Shown here: in pieces, positions 1-17,149 of the stretch | How positions within the stretch are numbered: the first letter of the stretch is position 1 | Layout: the number at the start of each line of letters is the position of its first letter | From: Margaritifera margaritifera | Taxonomy: Eukaryota; Mollusca; Bivalvia; Unionida; Margaritiferidae | DNA: 64,000 bases | Assembly (NCBI GenBank): GCA_029931535.1 | Contig: JAQPZY010001501.1 | Coordinates: forward strand, 3,143,001-3,207,000 | Direction: 5' to 3' | Position numbers and translations under genes: made by a program | Notes under the pieces: generated by a model | What the model was told of the DNA's origin: nothing | The model's input: only the letters and a program-made list of their open reading frames with translations | The model's database searches: none

Positions 1-166
1 CAACAAGAACATATTTAAATACCTCTGCACATTTTGTTTGTATGTATATATGTCTAGCAGAAGCAATTATTCCAATTTAATGATGGAAATATAAAACTGT
101 GCCATTCGTAAATGTATAATTAGTCCCCGATGTTATATTACATGATGATAAACTAAACCTAATAAG

Positions 167-168
<2 letters not shown>

Positions 169-240
<72 letters not shown>
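169..240. repeat. (TA)n microsatellite
   Basis: About 36 uninterrupted TA units upstream of the first visible exon. Open frames through it read as poly(Tyr-Ile) and are not genes. Confidence 0.95.
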
Positions 241-242
<2 letters not shown>

Positions 243-414
243 TTGTTCTGTCAGATTACTGATGATAATATATAGTTTTGTGGGTATTATCTTATACTTT
301 TTAAGTCTTTCTTTAATGAGGAACAATAAAATTGACGATGCACTATTGTTCCCAAGTTGTTTGAAGTACAAATCAGAATTTCAAAGTAAAACATATTGAT
401 TTCCTTGTTTTTAG

Positions 415-5902
<5,488 letters not shown>

Positions 5903-7580
5903 ACAGATCAAACATACATAACCCCAATTACTGGATGACAGTCAGCATCTGAAAATTACTGCACAATACTGGATTTATTTATCTTAGGCATGCATAAAGA
6001 TTGGTTATACCCCGAAGTTTTAATATTTCGTTTGGGTAAAAACTGAGGGCATATAATAATATTGATGAAACTAATATTATATTTCGAAGACAAGAAACAT
6101 TGACCAAGAGCATGGATATAAACATTGAAATGTGTCATTTGTCTCCTAAAATTGTATTGAAATATCATTGACGTATCTTCTTCATAGAAATCATCATTTC
6201 ATGTATTTTATTCATTTCAGTATGGTGAATTTATCTGTTATAACATATAAAAATCGGAATTAAGTGTATTTTGTCATATTTTAGATATCTAATTGCTAAT
6301 ATAGCTGGAGCTTTATTTTGGGACTGTACTGACTTTATCAAGAGATTATATCCTGGATGCATCAATAAATGAGTGTTATCAGAAAACATGGCTATCATGT
6401 CACGCTTTACATCCTGGGATTACCCATGGGTACGCAGATCGATAATATGTTTATGTCCGTTATTGAGTATTAGATAAATAAATAATTGATTAGAAAGTTA
6501 GTTCCGGTTTTTACAAGCACGGTGTGAAGAAAGAGTATCGTTTCAATTATTTGCGAATGAGTATTGTCTTAACATTGCTTGTAAAAAATGCAGAAAAGAA
6601 TGCGTTTGAAGTAGAATCCAAGAACGAAATGAGTGACGGCAGAAAGAACTGAGATTCTTGGTGTGAACGGTTGGAATCGATATTAAAAGCTTTTGCAAAG
6701 AATATGAAATCAGAATTGTAAACTATAAAATCAGTTCAAATGAATAGCTTTGCTTTGAAACTAATATAACCCTCCCCAAAAGAAAAAAAAAAACAACAAC
6801 AAAAAAAAAACAACAACCGGCGCAATATACAAATTATTTCACCGAGGAAGTTGAACGACTAATGTGCACGGTGGCATATACAACGGGGAAAGATTGCATG
6901 TATCCTTAGTAGATATATTATGGTATCCACATAGTATTAGCATTATTAACTTAATATACGAAACTATTATCTGCAAACTAACGAATGTTTGGCAACAATA
7001 AGAATTTGAGTTCCATTGTGGACGTGATTGACACTATTCCATACATTTTCTCACATCAACCGCACAATTCAACTCTATAATTCCAATTAAAAGCTATGTA
7101 CTAGAAATGTATAGGTAAAATTACCCCCCAAAATATAAATATAAATCATTCCAAATAAAATACAAAATAAAAGATGGCAAAAATCAAATATAATTATAGG
7201 ATGTTTGTAATAGCCAAGGTGGTATGTATGTATATAGAATTTAGCGGCAAGTCAGCACAATAATGGCTTTGAGATTACCAATTAAAATTAAAGTTCTACA
7301 ATGCAAATATATACAATAGCAAAAAATCTTTACGGAGATAAACCCTTCCAAATAAACATAAACATATGGTCCTACAAGATAAAATATAAAAGTTAAGGAT
7401 GCTACAATTCTGTAAAGAGTGTATACATAGAAAAATGATTTAATGCAAAAAGTTTAGATTCCTTAAAATATAGAGTGACCATTTATGTTTAAAAATCGCA
7501 TTTTTTAACAAGTCAAAGATTCATCGGGCTGTACCAACACTTTGTACAGTCTCTGCCATTTTTCCTACATTTTTTTCATA

Positions 7581-7635
<55 letters not shown>

Positions 7636-7949
7636 CAGCTTCACTTTTAGTAGCCCTAACTTTGCATTGCTTTCCATAAGGCCGCAAATATTTTGTGCCC
7701 GCTAGCGGGGCAATGATGTATATTGTGTGACGTCCAGCCATATTAACTGATATCGGCCATTCACAACTGAGGCAATATCAGAGATTCAGAACGCCGGACC
7801 TTTGATAAATCAGCAATTGAATCTGACCCTGTCTTACCAAAGATTACTAAGATCATTCTTGAGACAGTTCTTAAGACTGATCCTACAAATTTCAGAAACT
7901 GTATCAGAAGCTGCTTCACGGAGATATTTTAGGCGTGTATTTGCAATTA
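5903..7949 (+). other. 3' flank of the membrane-protein gene
   Basis: No further gene is seen. AATAAA hexamers at 6364-6369 and 6477-6482 are candidate polyadenylation signals. A-rich patches near 6780-6815 and a (TA)n at 7586-7632 follow. Sequence near 7090-7340 resembles sequence near 1940-2040 (ccaattaaaa...aaagttcc), suggesting an uncharacterised dispersed repeat. Confidence 0.45.
7586..7632. repeat. (TA)n microsatellite
   Basis: About 23 TA units. Confidence 0.95.
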
Positions 7950-8128
7950 CAGCACTCCCTCACTATGACGCCCTTCTTTATAACACGGTTCCTTGAACAA
8001 TGAGGATTTGGTCATGGATACCATGTTGCTATGTAATAGTAAGTGCCGTGGACTTCATTATAAGGCGGTTTCACTAAAATGATGTTTACTCCAAGGCTAC
8101 CATGAACAGCGTTATAATGAGGGAGTCC

Positions 8129-8130
<2 letters not shown>
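7950..8130. mobile_element. MITE-like element with imperfect inverted ends
   Basis: The left end CAGCACTCCCTCACTATGAC pairs with the inverted right end near 8109-8130 (gcgttataatgagggagtcc). Inner sequence is also partly palindromic (ggataccatg against ctaccatgaa). The CAG...CTG ends recall pogo/Tigger-type DNA transposons. No transposase is present. The length of about 181 bp fits a non-autonomous derivative. A TA duplication is plausible on the left only. Confidence 0.5.

Positions 8131-8180
<50 letters not shown>
8131..8180. repeat. (TA)n microsatellite abutting the MITE
   Basis: About 25 TA units begin directly at the right end of the MITE-like element. Confidence 0.95.
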
Positions 8181-8183
<3 letters not shown>

Positions 8184-10636
8184 CGAACTATTTTAGAACC
8201 AATTACAATGATTTGTATTGTCTAGTGGAACGTTCAGAAATCAGATATTTATTTTATAGTGAACTTTTGGAATTATTATTCTTAGCAATATGCAAATATA
8301 TTTTCATTATTGATTGCTTCGTAAAGATGCGTTTACCGCTATCATACAAAAATATGCAAAACCGTTTTGATTGAGTGGTTTATTATTAAATGATAGCTTC
8401 AGTTGTACATTTTAATATGACTTACCCCCCCCCCACACACACACACTCTATCCCTGGAGAGCACGGGCAGAAATCTGAGACCTGTATAAAACACAAAACT
8501 TCAATCAGCATGTTGAGTATGATGTTGAGCGCTAAAGAGCTAAATCTCAGCCAAAGATTTTGATGTCTTGCATGAGCAATTAAAATAATTATATAGAATG
8601 AAACTTACTAAAGATGAAAATTTGATATGTAGACATATATCATAAGACACCTCGTTCTCATTCGTGATGCTACTAAAGATCTTTGTAATGTTTTAAGAAA
8701 TGAAACATTTTGTTACGCTTAGAAATGAACTCTTTCCTGAGATATGTCTTATTAACGACTTCTTTCCTGAGATACGTTCCTGAAATTAGACCTTGTCAAT
8801 TTGAATTAGAAATTATATAATTCTTAAATGTACTGTTGCAGTCAGATGATTGATAATTACAATAATTGTAAATTGACAAATCCACAAACTCGACCTATAT
8901 ATCATCAGGTGTCAGTTGATTGTTTCAATTATTCACTAGCCAATCATATCCCAGGCAATGTGTAATCTATTACGTAATAACACCCGTTGTGCTAATCTAG
9001 TCTAACTGAGAGGACGTCTGCTGTCCTAATGGCTGGACTCCAGGATAGTCTAGTATATAAAATGTCTGAATTCAAATGTTTATCATTTTATAATTTTTCA
9101 TTCAAGTTGCCTGAAATTCGCAAAATAAACAGAAAATATAACTCTCATAAAGTAATACGATTTTCAAAAGAAACACCTTTTTTACATAAAAATACAAGGC
9201 TTATGAGTACGTGTGGTAATTTCATTTATGGCAATTTGTCAATTGTGGAAGGGAATATTTTACTGTAAAACTTCAGTCAAGGGAAGGAAGCAAAGGAAAA
9301 ATAATATAACTTGAATATCGACATCCATCTTTGCCCTAATTCACATTCAAAATGTAAATTTCTTCATTTGTGTTTTACGTTTTTTTCCCCTTGTCTTCAG
9401 TTGTTTTGTTGTTTTTTGATCTGTTCTTTAAACAACAGTATCTAATCCATTTTTGTACTATAATGTTTTTGTATTTCTTGTATATTTTTTATTTGCATTT
9501 ACACTTCATAATACATGTAGTAAGTCGGCTACCATTATTGTAGAAAGTCAAATGGGTCAAATGAATTTTGTCTTTTTTCTTTCTCGCCTCGCTTGACAAC
9601 TTTAACCAAATATTGTAAATAAGACTGTGATAAACAATAAAACATGCGAAAAACATACTAGTTTTAATTTATTGCGATGTTTCAGTCAGCATGAATATTA
9701 TATGTAAATTGTATCTAACGTAGTTAATATTTCTTATTTTCCTTAATATCTGTGTATCTATTTATCTATCTCTCGATCTATTGTTATTCCTGTCTCGAAC
9801 TTATATACCACCGCGCAACTACTCTCTTACTTGCCAACCCCAGGTTTGATCTAATACCTAATATTTTCCTACCCACCTCTCTTTCTCTCTGTCCTTCTCT
9901 TTTGCTACAACATATAAATTGAGCACGTCTCCAACTGTCAAGCTGCATCTAGACTCATTATAAAGCCAACTGTTTTGCAAAATACGATATTACATTCAAC
10001 CAGGGAAGAAAATTAGAACAAGTGTGATATCAAGAGAGCATTTCCGGAAGTTGAAATGTGTTTGAACCTAGTGACCTACGTTCTACCGCGTGAAGCAGTG
10101 CTTACTGTTCAGGATGCAGACAGGTCATGCTTACATTTATCGAAGAGCAAACAATTGACCAGAATGAATAACTTAGTCTAAATATTCGAGGCACGATGTG
10201 CAGTTGTATACTTAGAGATCAATATCTAAGATTCAAGGCAAAGTCAGGATTGTAAGAAAACAAATAAATAGATGATCTTACATGAGTGCTCATTTCAAAT
10301 GAAATGTATGAAACGAGTCGAATAAATTCTATCATTTCCAAAACTTGGCGAGCAAAAGATTGATATTATTCGAAGAGTTTTATAAATTTCGTTTTAAATT
10401 AAAACCATTGTATGATTATATTTATCGCATAACACATAATACTGACCAAACTGCAGAGTGGCGTAGTAAAATGATATTGAAATACATTCTGATGCCTCAG
10501 TCGTTACGCCTTTCCTTTGCATGACGTTATGGCGTCTTTTGCGGCATCATGTGGTTTTAGAACACATGTTACATATATGACATTTGTGGCATATTAATTT
10601 AAATAACACAGTAGTCATGTGAAAAAGTAAAAGATT
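8181..10636. other. intergenic, nothing recognised
   Basis: AT-rich single-copy-looking sequence. Short open frames (for example 9029-9268, +) lack codon bias, splice partners or known motifs. Confidence 0.5.
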
Positions 10637-10637
10637 A

Positions 10638-10646
10638 GAAAAAGAA

Positions 10647-10678
<32 letters not shown>

Positions 10679-10728
10679 CGAAGAGGAGGAAGAAGAAGAA
10701 GAAAAAGAAGAAGAAGAAGAGGAAGAAG
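10638..10728. repeat. (GAA)n microsatellite, interrupted
   Basis: An imperfect GAA/GAG tract that directly borders the LTR-like element; GAA-rich sequence resumes on its other side at 11496. Confidence 0.9.
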
Positions 10729-11495
10729 TGTTACGACTCTAGGTCTTAAAAATATGTAACAGAAATAAAGTGAAACCAACAATGTAAGTAAAATCAACAA
10801 GCATTTTATTTCTAGACAAAAAAATATGAAAATTCAAAAAGACACTAACAATATTGTGAATTTAAAAAATCCAAATAATCAATAATCCTAAGTGTCCCAA
10901 TTACAAGTCCAAAATATAGAATGTTCCAAATGAATTCCAGTGGTCATGACTGTCCTGATGTGTCAATAGTCTTGAATGTTCCGATGTGCCATATGTTTTG
11001 AGTGCTCGATATACCACAAGTCTTGAATGTACTGATGTACCACACTGATGTAATCTGGAATGTTTTGAATGAATTCACATAGATCCAAAAAGGTATTAAT
11101 AATCTATGAGCACTTTAGTATTTCCCAGCGAATATTTTAAATAAATAATTCCATTCTTTGAATTATATCTGGTTTTAACAACACAACTAAAATAGATTCC
11201 TTACAGACTGATCTTTTAGAACAGAATCCTAATATAGGAATGAATTTGTTTACCAAAATCTGTATATAGATACACATGCCTACATGACCTATGTCACATA
11301 ACAATATGGGTAGTTGTAATGGAAAATTACTTTGCGTACCTGACTTTTGTCACAACAAGACATGGAAATAACAGTCCAGCTGCTAAAAAAACAGGCCTTG
11401 AACTCAAATGCTTTGTAAACATGTTGTTTACCATAATCTGCCAATAGCACAACAAACAATCATGGACACATATTATAAATTCAATATACATAACA
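10729..11495 (-). mobile_element. solo-LTR-like element, copy A
   Basis: It begins TGTTACGACTC and ends ATAACA, matching TG..CA inverted LTR ends. Its reverse complement is similar over its whole length to 39138-39805. It sits inside GAA-rich sequence, which flanks both sides, so the insertion site was a microsatellite and the exact target duplication cannot be defined. No internal coding region is adjacent, so a solo LTR is the simplest reading. Confidence 0.6.
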
Positions 11496-11499
11496 GAGA

Positions 11500-13015
11500 A
11501 AGAAGAAGAAGAAGAGATGATGATGATGATGATGGTAATTAAGATGAGTTTAAAGACAACGATAATAACGATGACGTAGCTACTGTTGTTGCTTATAAGT
11601 AGTTTGTTTTTCCTTTCTGCAGAAAAAACTAATTATTTCAGTAATGGTAAAACTATTAGTAGTGGTAGTAGAAACTAAATATCTGCTACACGTGCCTATA
11701 TATGATAAGTAGTACATATATCGTTTTAACAAAATTCAAATAATGTCAATGTGCATAATGCCTTCAGAATAATCTGAAATATTAAATCGATATATACATT
11801 AAATGTCAACACAAATTCACGTGGAAATCATACTACTAAGAGTCACATCACTCGCGATTTAGTGTGATTCAAGAGGTTGTGAAAATCTTGTCATCTGTTA
11901 CCCTTAATTGTAACACTGAATGATTAAAACCGATGGATTAAATTGCTGAATTTATTAATAAATTGGCCACAAAAACATTGAATTAAGCCTCTCTTGGTTG
12001 TGGTAAATTTGCTCCTTCCGTCTTGCAATGTAGAATGAAACACTAGGGTTTCTTGTCTGTGTTGCAAGGTAGATGTTGAATATAAACCTGCATCTATACC
12101 GTATATACATACCGCATATTAAAATAAACACTTTTTGATCCTGATTTTCTGTGTTATTCAAAATTTGCCCGTCAGTGTTTTTGTTACTGATATAATGCTC
12201 CGAAGGTGTTACATAGGAATGAAGAATGAAATGGTTCCTTTAGTCTGCTTTTTCTTGGAAATGTTTAAATCTTTTCATATTTTACCTGATATAAACCATT
12301 ACATGAAATTAAATTAAGTAACCAACTGTATCAAGAACAACGAGGGTCTCTGTGTGATCTTATGTCAGATATTTAGCTTGATGTCACTGTCAGTTTTTCT
12401 AATGGTCACATAACAAACAAGACGTTTGCTTAAAATCCCTTAAAACCGTATTCGACCACTAATTGTTATGCTCAGTTGAATTAATGTATTTATTTGTCTG
12501 TTGTGTATTTGCTGTCTGTTGTGCATTTGCTGTCTGTTGTGTATTTGTTGTCTGGTGTGTATTTGTAAACCTTTGTTGCATCTACTCTACTTTCCCTGTT
12601 TTTAGTTTTACAGATGGCTGATACCAGCAAATCTGACAGACGCTTTTCCCATATCAAATACTTGAATGCGATGAGAGATAAAGAGGCAATAACAGAACTT
12701 CCGACTCTAGACATGATATATCATAAGTAGAAAATGTGCAGCACACACTGAAATATCCACATCAATTAATGATATTTACACAGGATGTATACCGGATTTT
12801 GTTTATTTTACTGCAACATATAAAGAAAAGTGCACATGATATAAGGAATAATAAACATCATATAAAGATATATGCACATCATATGAAGAATAGAGCAGCA
12901 CACTTATAAAGAAAAATGCAAAACACGAGAAAACAAATGCATGAAAATTAAAGATAGTATACGACTTAACATGCATGTATAAAAAAAAGACAAAGACTTC
13001 GTCAGACAGCTTTTG
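11500..13015 (+). repeat. segmental duplication, copy A
   Basis: A series of matches in the same order and orientation as 31270-33790: the GATGAT tract, the segment with aacactgaatga, the segment with gtgatcttatgtca, the tgtctgttgtgtatttg block (triplicated here) and the tail with gcacatcatat. Divergence is substantial and copy B is longer. No gene is recognised in either copy. Confidence 0.65.
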
Positions 13016-13307
13016 GCTCCATAAACTACGGTTCATACTAGCCTACCTAGAATGCCTGGTCATGAACATTATCTAGGATAACATGACTTTCTGCAAATTA
13101 TTGAACTTGATATACAGCTGCGTATATTTATATTGTACTTGTATGTCTTATGACGTTGAAATCGTTCTTTTTCAAGGAACCATTAAAATGATGTTGATAT
13201 AATTACCTTCAGCGATGTAACGATTTAAAAGACCCATCAGTATGATAGATCATTTAAACGAATAACACCAGCAGGAGCAAGACCACCAGCAGCACCACCA
13301 CCAGCAC

Positions 13308-13309
<2 letters not shown>

Positions 13310-13367
<58 letters not shown>
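13310..13367. repeat. (TAA)n microsatellite
   Basis: About 19 TAA units preceded by an interrupted CAG/CAC-type tract (accaccagcagcaccacc). Confidence 0.95.
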
Positions 13368-13369
<2 letters not shown>

Positions 13370-13553
13370 TTAATATAATAAATATAATAATAACGACAGC
13401 TACGATGTACCGTATATTGGAATAAAATTTTGCAATTGGCCTACGGATTTAGAAAGGCACGGAATGCGGTTTTGTTCGCGCGCCTGCACAAAAGAGACAG
13501 TTGAGCAATTAGTATATACATTGAGAGTTATGAACCAATCATATATTTGGGCA

Positions 13554-13663
13554 ATTTTAGTTATGCATCCCTATGTGAGAACAGTTCTAAATATTTTTTA
13601 AAACAAAAATTTTAGTTATGCATCCCTATGTGAGAACAGTTCTAAATATTTTTTAAAACAAAA
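13554..13663. repeat. perfect 55-bp tandem duplication
   Basis: The unit beginning attttagttatgcatccc occurs twice back to back with no difference seen. Confidence 0.95.
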
Positions 13664-14547
13664 ATATCCATGTCTCTGGATTGTAGAATGCATTAGTGCT
13701 ATCTACACAATGCTATGCAGAAGCACTTATTTTTTTTAAAAACAATATTCCCACGTTCCTGAACTTTAATATTCTTTGGTACGCAGAAGAACTCATACAT
13801 GTTTTGTATTACCTTATCATCCCTACACGTGATGTTACTTCGGAGATAATGTCATCTGCAACTGTTCAAGGTATATAAACGCCTATAGGTTCTCACGTCG
13901 CTTTGAGAGCCGGCGAATCATTTTATGAGTTCCACAAACGATTTACAAGGATTTATTCATTAAATATTTTTATGTGGTCTGAAACATTAAAAATACTGCA
14001 AATTGCTGAAAATTGCTGCAAATTCCAATATAGTTCCAGACGATATAAATTTGCACTATATGTTAATGTTTCTCTTTATTTTTGGAAACATACTGCTCAG
14101 ATTAAAACAAAAGATCTTGTAACTTGAAATCGTACTGTAAAGAGCAACAATTGCGATTTTCATGTATTAACATTACGTAGTATCGTTAAAGCGAATGTGT
14201 ATAAGAGCGCAAGTAATAGTAAGTATACTGAGGTAACAGTACAGCCGACCCTATAATACATTTTTTCAATTGTGTTCACAAATCTAAAGAAAAATAAAAC
14301 AAATTGAAAATTAAAATAAAAACCTAAATAACCTATCTAATTTTATCTTTTTTGTTTAAGAAAATCTCAAAAAAAGAACTTGCATGCTTTTAAAGATATC
14401 TGGTAAAATATACGTATATAAATGAATTACATACTTTTGAAAAATAACGGTGATAACATATAAGGAAGAAATATCGTTTGTAATAACTGAGAACAGCCTC
14501 ACTGTCCACTAAATAAAAAACTAATGAGATATAATCTGATACAGAGA

Positions 14548-14640
14548 ATGGCACGAACAAAGCAGACGGCAAGGAAAGTTTACGGGTTCCAAGGGCGCCA
14601 AGGACAGCCATGCCATGACGTGCCGCCTAAACGGTAGAAT
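14548..14640 (+). pseudogene. histone H3 N-terminal fragment, frameshifted
   Basis: The ATG at 14548 opens the ten codons MARTKQTARK, identical to the canonical histone H3 N-terminus. After codon 10 the match to the H3 tail continues only at nucleotide level with indels (acgggttccaagg, gcgccaagg), and the open frame stops at about 14636. No histone-fold region follows. It is either a decayed fragment of a histone H3 gene or an H3-tail-like start acquired by the decayed element downstream. Ten identical residues make chance very unlikely. Confidence 0.65.
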
Positions 14641-14663
14641 CAATAATCTCAAGCGAAATCTCC

Positions 14664-14799
14664 AACAAATGAAGAATATTTCCAAAGGATCAATGTGTAA
14701 CAACAGAATTCAATGGAAAACGTAAGCGAAAGCTATAACAAATGAAGAATATTTCCAAAAGATCAATGTATAACAACATAATTCAATGGAAAATGTAAG
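14664..14799. repeat. 73-bp tandem duplication
   Basis: Two near-identical copies of the unit starting aacaaatgaagaatatttcc, with a few substitutions. Confidence 0.85.
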
Positions 14800-14949
14800 T
14801 ATATAATAACATTTGTGAACAATTTCATAAACGTCTAAATAATTGAATATGACTTTATCATGAACAATTATACATAAACTTTGTATTGCACTTTGTTAGC
14901 TACAAGAAAATGTCAGTGTTAAATAAATATTTGCAAACGTCAATTATAG

Positions 14950-15441
14950 AGGGAAATCCCCAACCATATAATAACGAAACCAATCGAACAGCCAAAACAA
15001 ACCGAGATATTCACGAAAGATGAAACAACTACCACAAGTCTAATTGAAAACAATCAGCAGAGACATAACTTTGAAGAGAACAATACAGCCAAAACAAAGT
15101 GTGAACAAATCCCCAATAACAAGAGCTCAAACAAAGGCGAAAACGTCACAATCAAAACCCAAAGAAGAAAAGACACAACAACTCCAAACAGAAAACGAGT
15201 AACAGTACAAAGAAAAAAGTGTGAACAAATCCCCAATAACAAGAGCTCAAACAAAGGCGAAAACGTCACAATCAAAACCCAAAGAAGAAAAGACACAACA
15301 ACTCCAAACAGAAAACGAGTAACAGTACAAAGAAAAAAGAATAGACAAGAAACGAACGATCCTGGCTCACCGCAAGATATAAAAAAAAACAAAAAACAAC
15401 AACACCAAAAACCCCTGAAAAGGAGAAATTGGACACACTGA
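14950..15441 (+). pseudogene. open frame rich in Asn/Lys/Thr, no start codon seen
   Basis: An uninterrupted 164-codon frame runs from just after a TAG at 14947 to a TGA at 15439. It is hydrophilic and basic (for example NKSSNKGENVTIKTQRRKD), and contains a perfect 120-bp (40-codon) duplication that keeps the frame. There is no ATG and no splice evidence. Degenerate frames continue downstream. It is probably a decayed mobile-element ORF of unknown family. The opposite-strand frame here is Phe/Cys/Leu-rich and looks like a shadow. Confidence 0.35.
15096..15339. repeat. perfect 120-bp tandem duplication
   Basis: Two copies starting at about 15096 and 15216 with no visible difference. The unit is a multiple of three and keeps the surrounding frame open. 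Confidence 0.95.
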
Positions 15442-15503
15442 GTGAAATATCTACAAGAAAGTACTCGTAAAACGAAGCAACATATAAATAAGAATCCACA
15501 TAC

Positions 15504-16021
15504 CATTACGAAGAAGAACCAATATATGAACTAACATATTCAAATGAGAAGGAGTCTGGAGATGAGTGGACAGATAATTACATGGACATGGACTCTAATC
15601 ACACATGAAAATAACAAACATTTGGATCTAATTTATGAATTTTTTCCCCATACTTTAAAACACTAGAGGGATAAAGGGAAAGGACAAATTCCCTCTTAAA
15701 GGGAGTACCTATAAGGAGCCTGACCCTTTATCCCTGAAAAATGTAACCCAAAAATATTTTGAGATAAAATCCAACTTTCGTAACATTAATTATTTTAACC
15801 TAAATAACAAAAGCCGACTTTAGACCAACAAAACTAAAATACCTTTTGGCAATACGAAAAGTCTCTATTTCAGATATATCAAACTAGAGAAATAAAAGAA
15901 ATCATCCAGCCAAACAGCCAATGATATCCGAGAGAATCTACTCGAGCACCTGAAATCCAACGAAAAACAACTTCATATTCAATATTACGCCAAAATTTGT
16001 CACTCCGACGGCCCAAAGTAA
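15504..16021 (+). pseudogene. decayed coding remnant downstream of the N/K/T-rich frame
   Basis: Separate coding-like frames survive: an acidic one (HYEEEPIYELTYSNEKE, ending near 15608) and, from about 15704, a longer one (SLKNVTQKYFEIKSNF, FGNTKSLYFRYIKLE, ANDIRENLLEHLKSNEKQ) broken by two in-frame stops. Composition and order suggest one former protein-coding element with the upstream frame. The family is not recognised. Confidence 0.3.
15668..15734. repeat. perfect 11-bp inverted repeat
   Basis: GGGATAAAGGG at 15668-15678 pairs with CCCTTTATCCC at 15724-15734. It is a possible hairpin with a 45-base loop, and the loop contains a second short inverted pair (ccctcttaaaggg). Confidence 0.7.
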
Positions 16022-16085
16022 CAACCAAGTTGTGGCAATACATAGAATGATATTAAAAGCAAAAATTTGGAAATACAACTGAAAG

Positions 16086-16360
16086 CATGTTTTCAATTAC
16101 GTCCGCACACAAAACATTTTCAATCCTTTTTACTTTCAAACTCCAACTGATATCTCTAACACATGTTTTCAATCACGTCCGCGAGCACAAAACAATTTCA
16201 ATCCATTTTTCACTCTCAAGCTTTAATCAATATTTCTAACCCATGTTTTCAATTACGTCCGCGCAAAAAACCAATTTCAAATCCCTTTTTCACTTTCAAG
16301 CTCTGACTGATTTTTCCAACTCATGTCCGTGTGAAAACTAATTTCAATCCATTTTACAAT
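16086..16360. repeat. about 77-bp tandem satellite, four diverged copies
   Basis: The unit begins catgttttcaattacgtccg and includes a caatttcaatcc motif. Three full copies and a shortened fourth are visible. Confidence 0.85.
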
Positions 16361-16404
16361 CATAAACAAAATGAAAACTAAAATACAACCAATAAAAAAC
16401 AACC

Positions 16405-16407
16405 GCA

Positions 16408-16459
<52 letters not shown>

Positions 16460-16460
16460 A
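16405..16460. repeat. (GA)n microsatellite
   Basis: About 27 GA units with one interruption. Confidence 0.9.
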
Positions 16461-16854
16461 AAAAAAACAAGCATGCACGCAAAAACAAAAACAAACGCAC
16501 TTAAACACCTTATTACTTATTCTTATATTATGTTCTAAAAATAAATAATAAATAATTTCATAATTTCTTTATTATTATTACTTTTATATAGATACAAAGT
16601 TAGAAAAAGAAACAATACAAGAATATGATTTAGATAGGCCCGTCACTAGCATAGAAATAGGTCTAAATATACACCACAACAAACAACAAACATTCACATA
16701 TAGCACCACACAAAGGGACAAGAAGAAACTAAACCTCAAGGACAGAGGTACCAAATGATTACATAACTCAAAAGAAATTGAGACATATGAATAAGCAACA
16801 TTTAGATAGACTCATAACGAAAAGACTTATATATTTCTTTAAGAGGCGTATAAA

Positions 16855-16857
<3 letters not shown>

Positions 16858-16901
<44 letters not shown>
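16858..16901. repeat. (TA)n microsatellite
   Basis: About 21 TA units. Confidence 0.95.
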
Positions 16902-16904
<3 letters not shown>

Positions 16905-17149
16905 CGACGATGACAATCACGGATTTATAAAATTTTCAATGACATTGAACCATATTTAGAAGCAGATCATCGGTTAAAAAGTCGGAAATTTAGCTCTGTA
17001 AAAGTACACACTTACAGCTAGACTTAATTTTAAAACTGGTTTCACTGGCAGAAATATATCTGTAAAAAATTATTAACGTTTTCAAACAGCAGCAAAAATA
17101 TCAGAGCGCAAAAGACTATGTTACAATGTAGTTAACAGACTTGTAGCGA

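Noticed and set aside
159..371. Poly(Tyr-Ile) open frames, here and at every (TA)n tract
   Set aside because: Translation of a microsatellite.
15054..15506. 150-codon Phe/Leu/Cys-rich frame on the minus strand
   Set aside because: It mirrors the plus-strand N/K/T-rich frame and its duplication; composition is typical of an antisense shadow.
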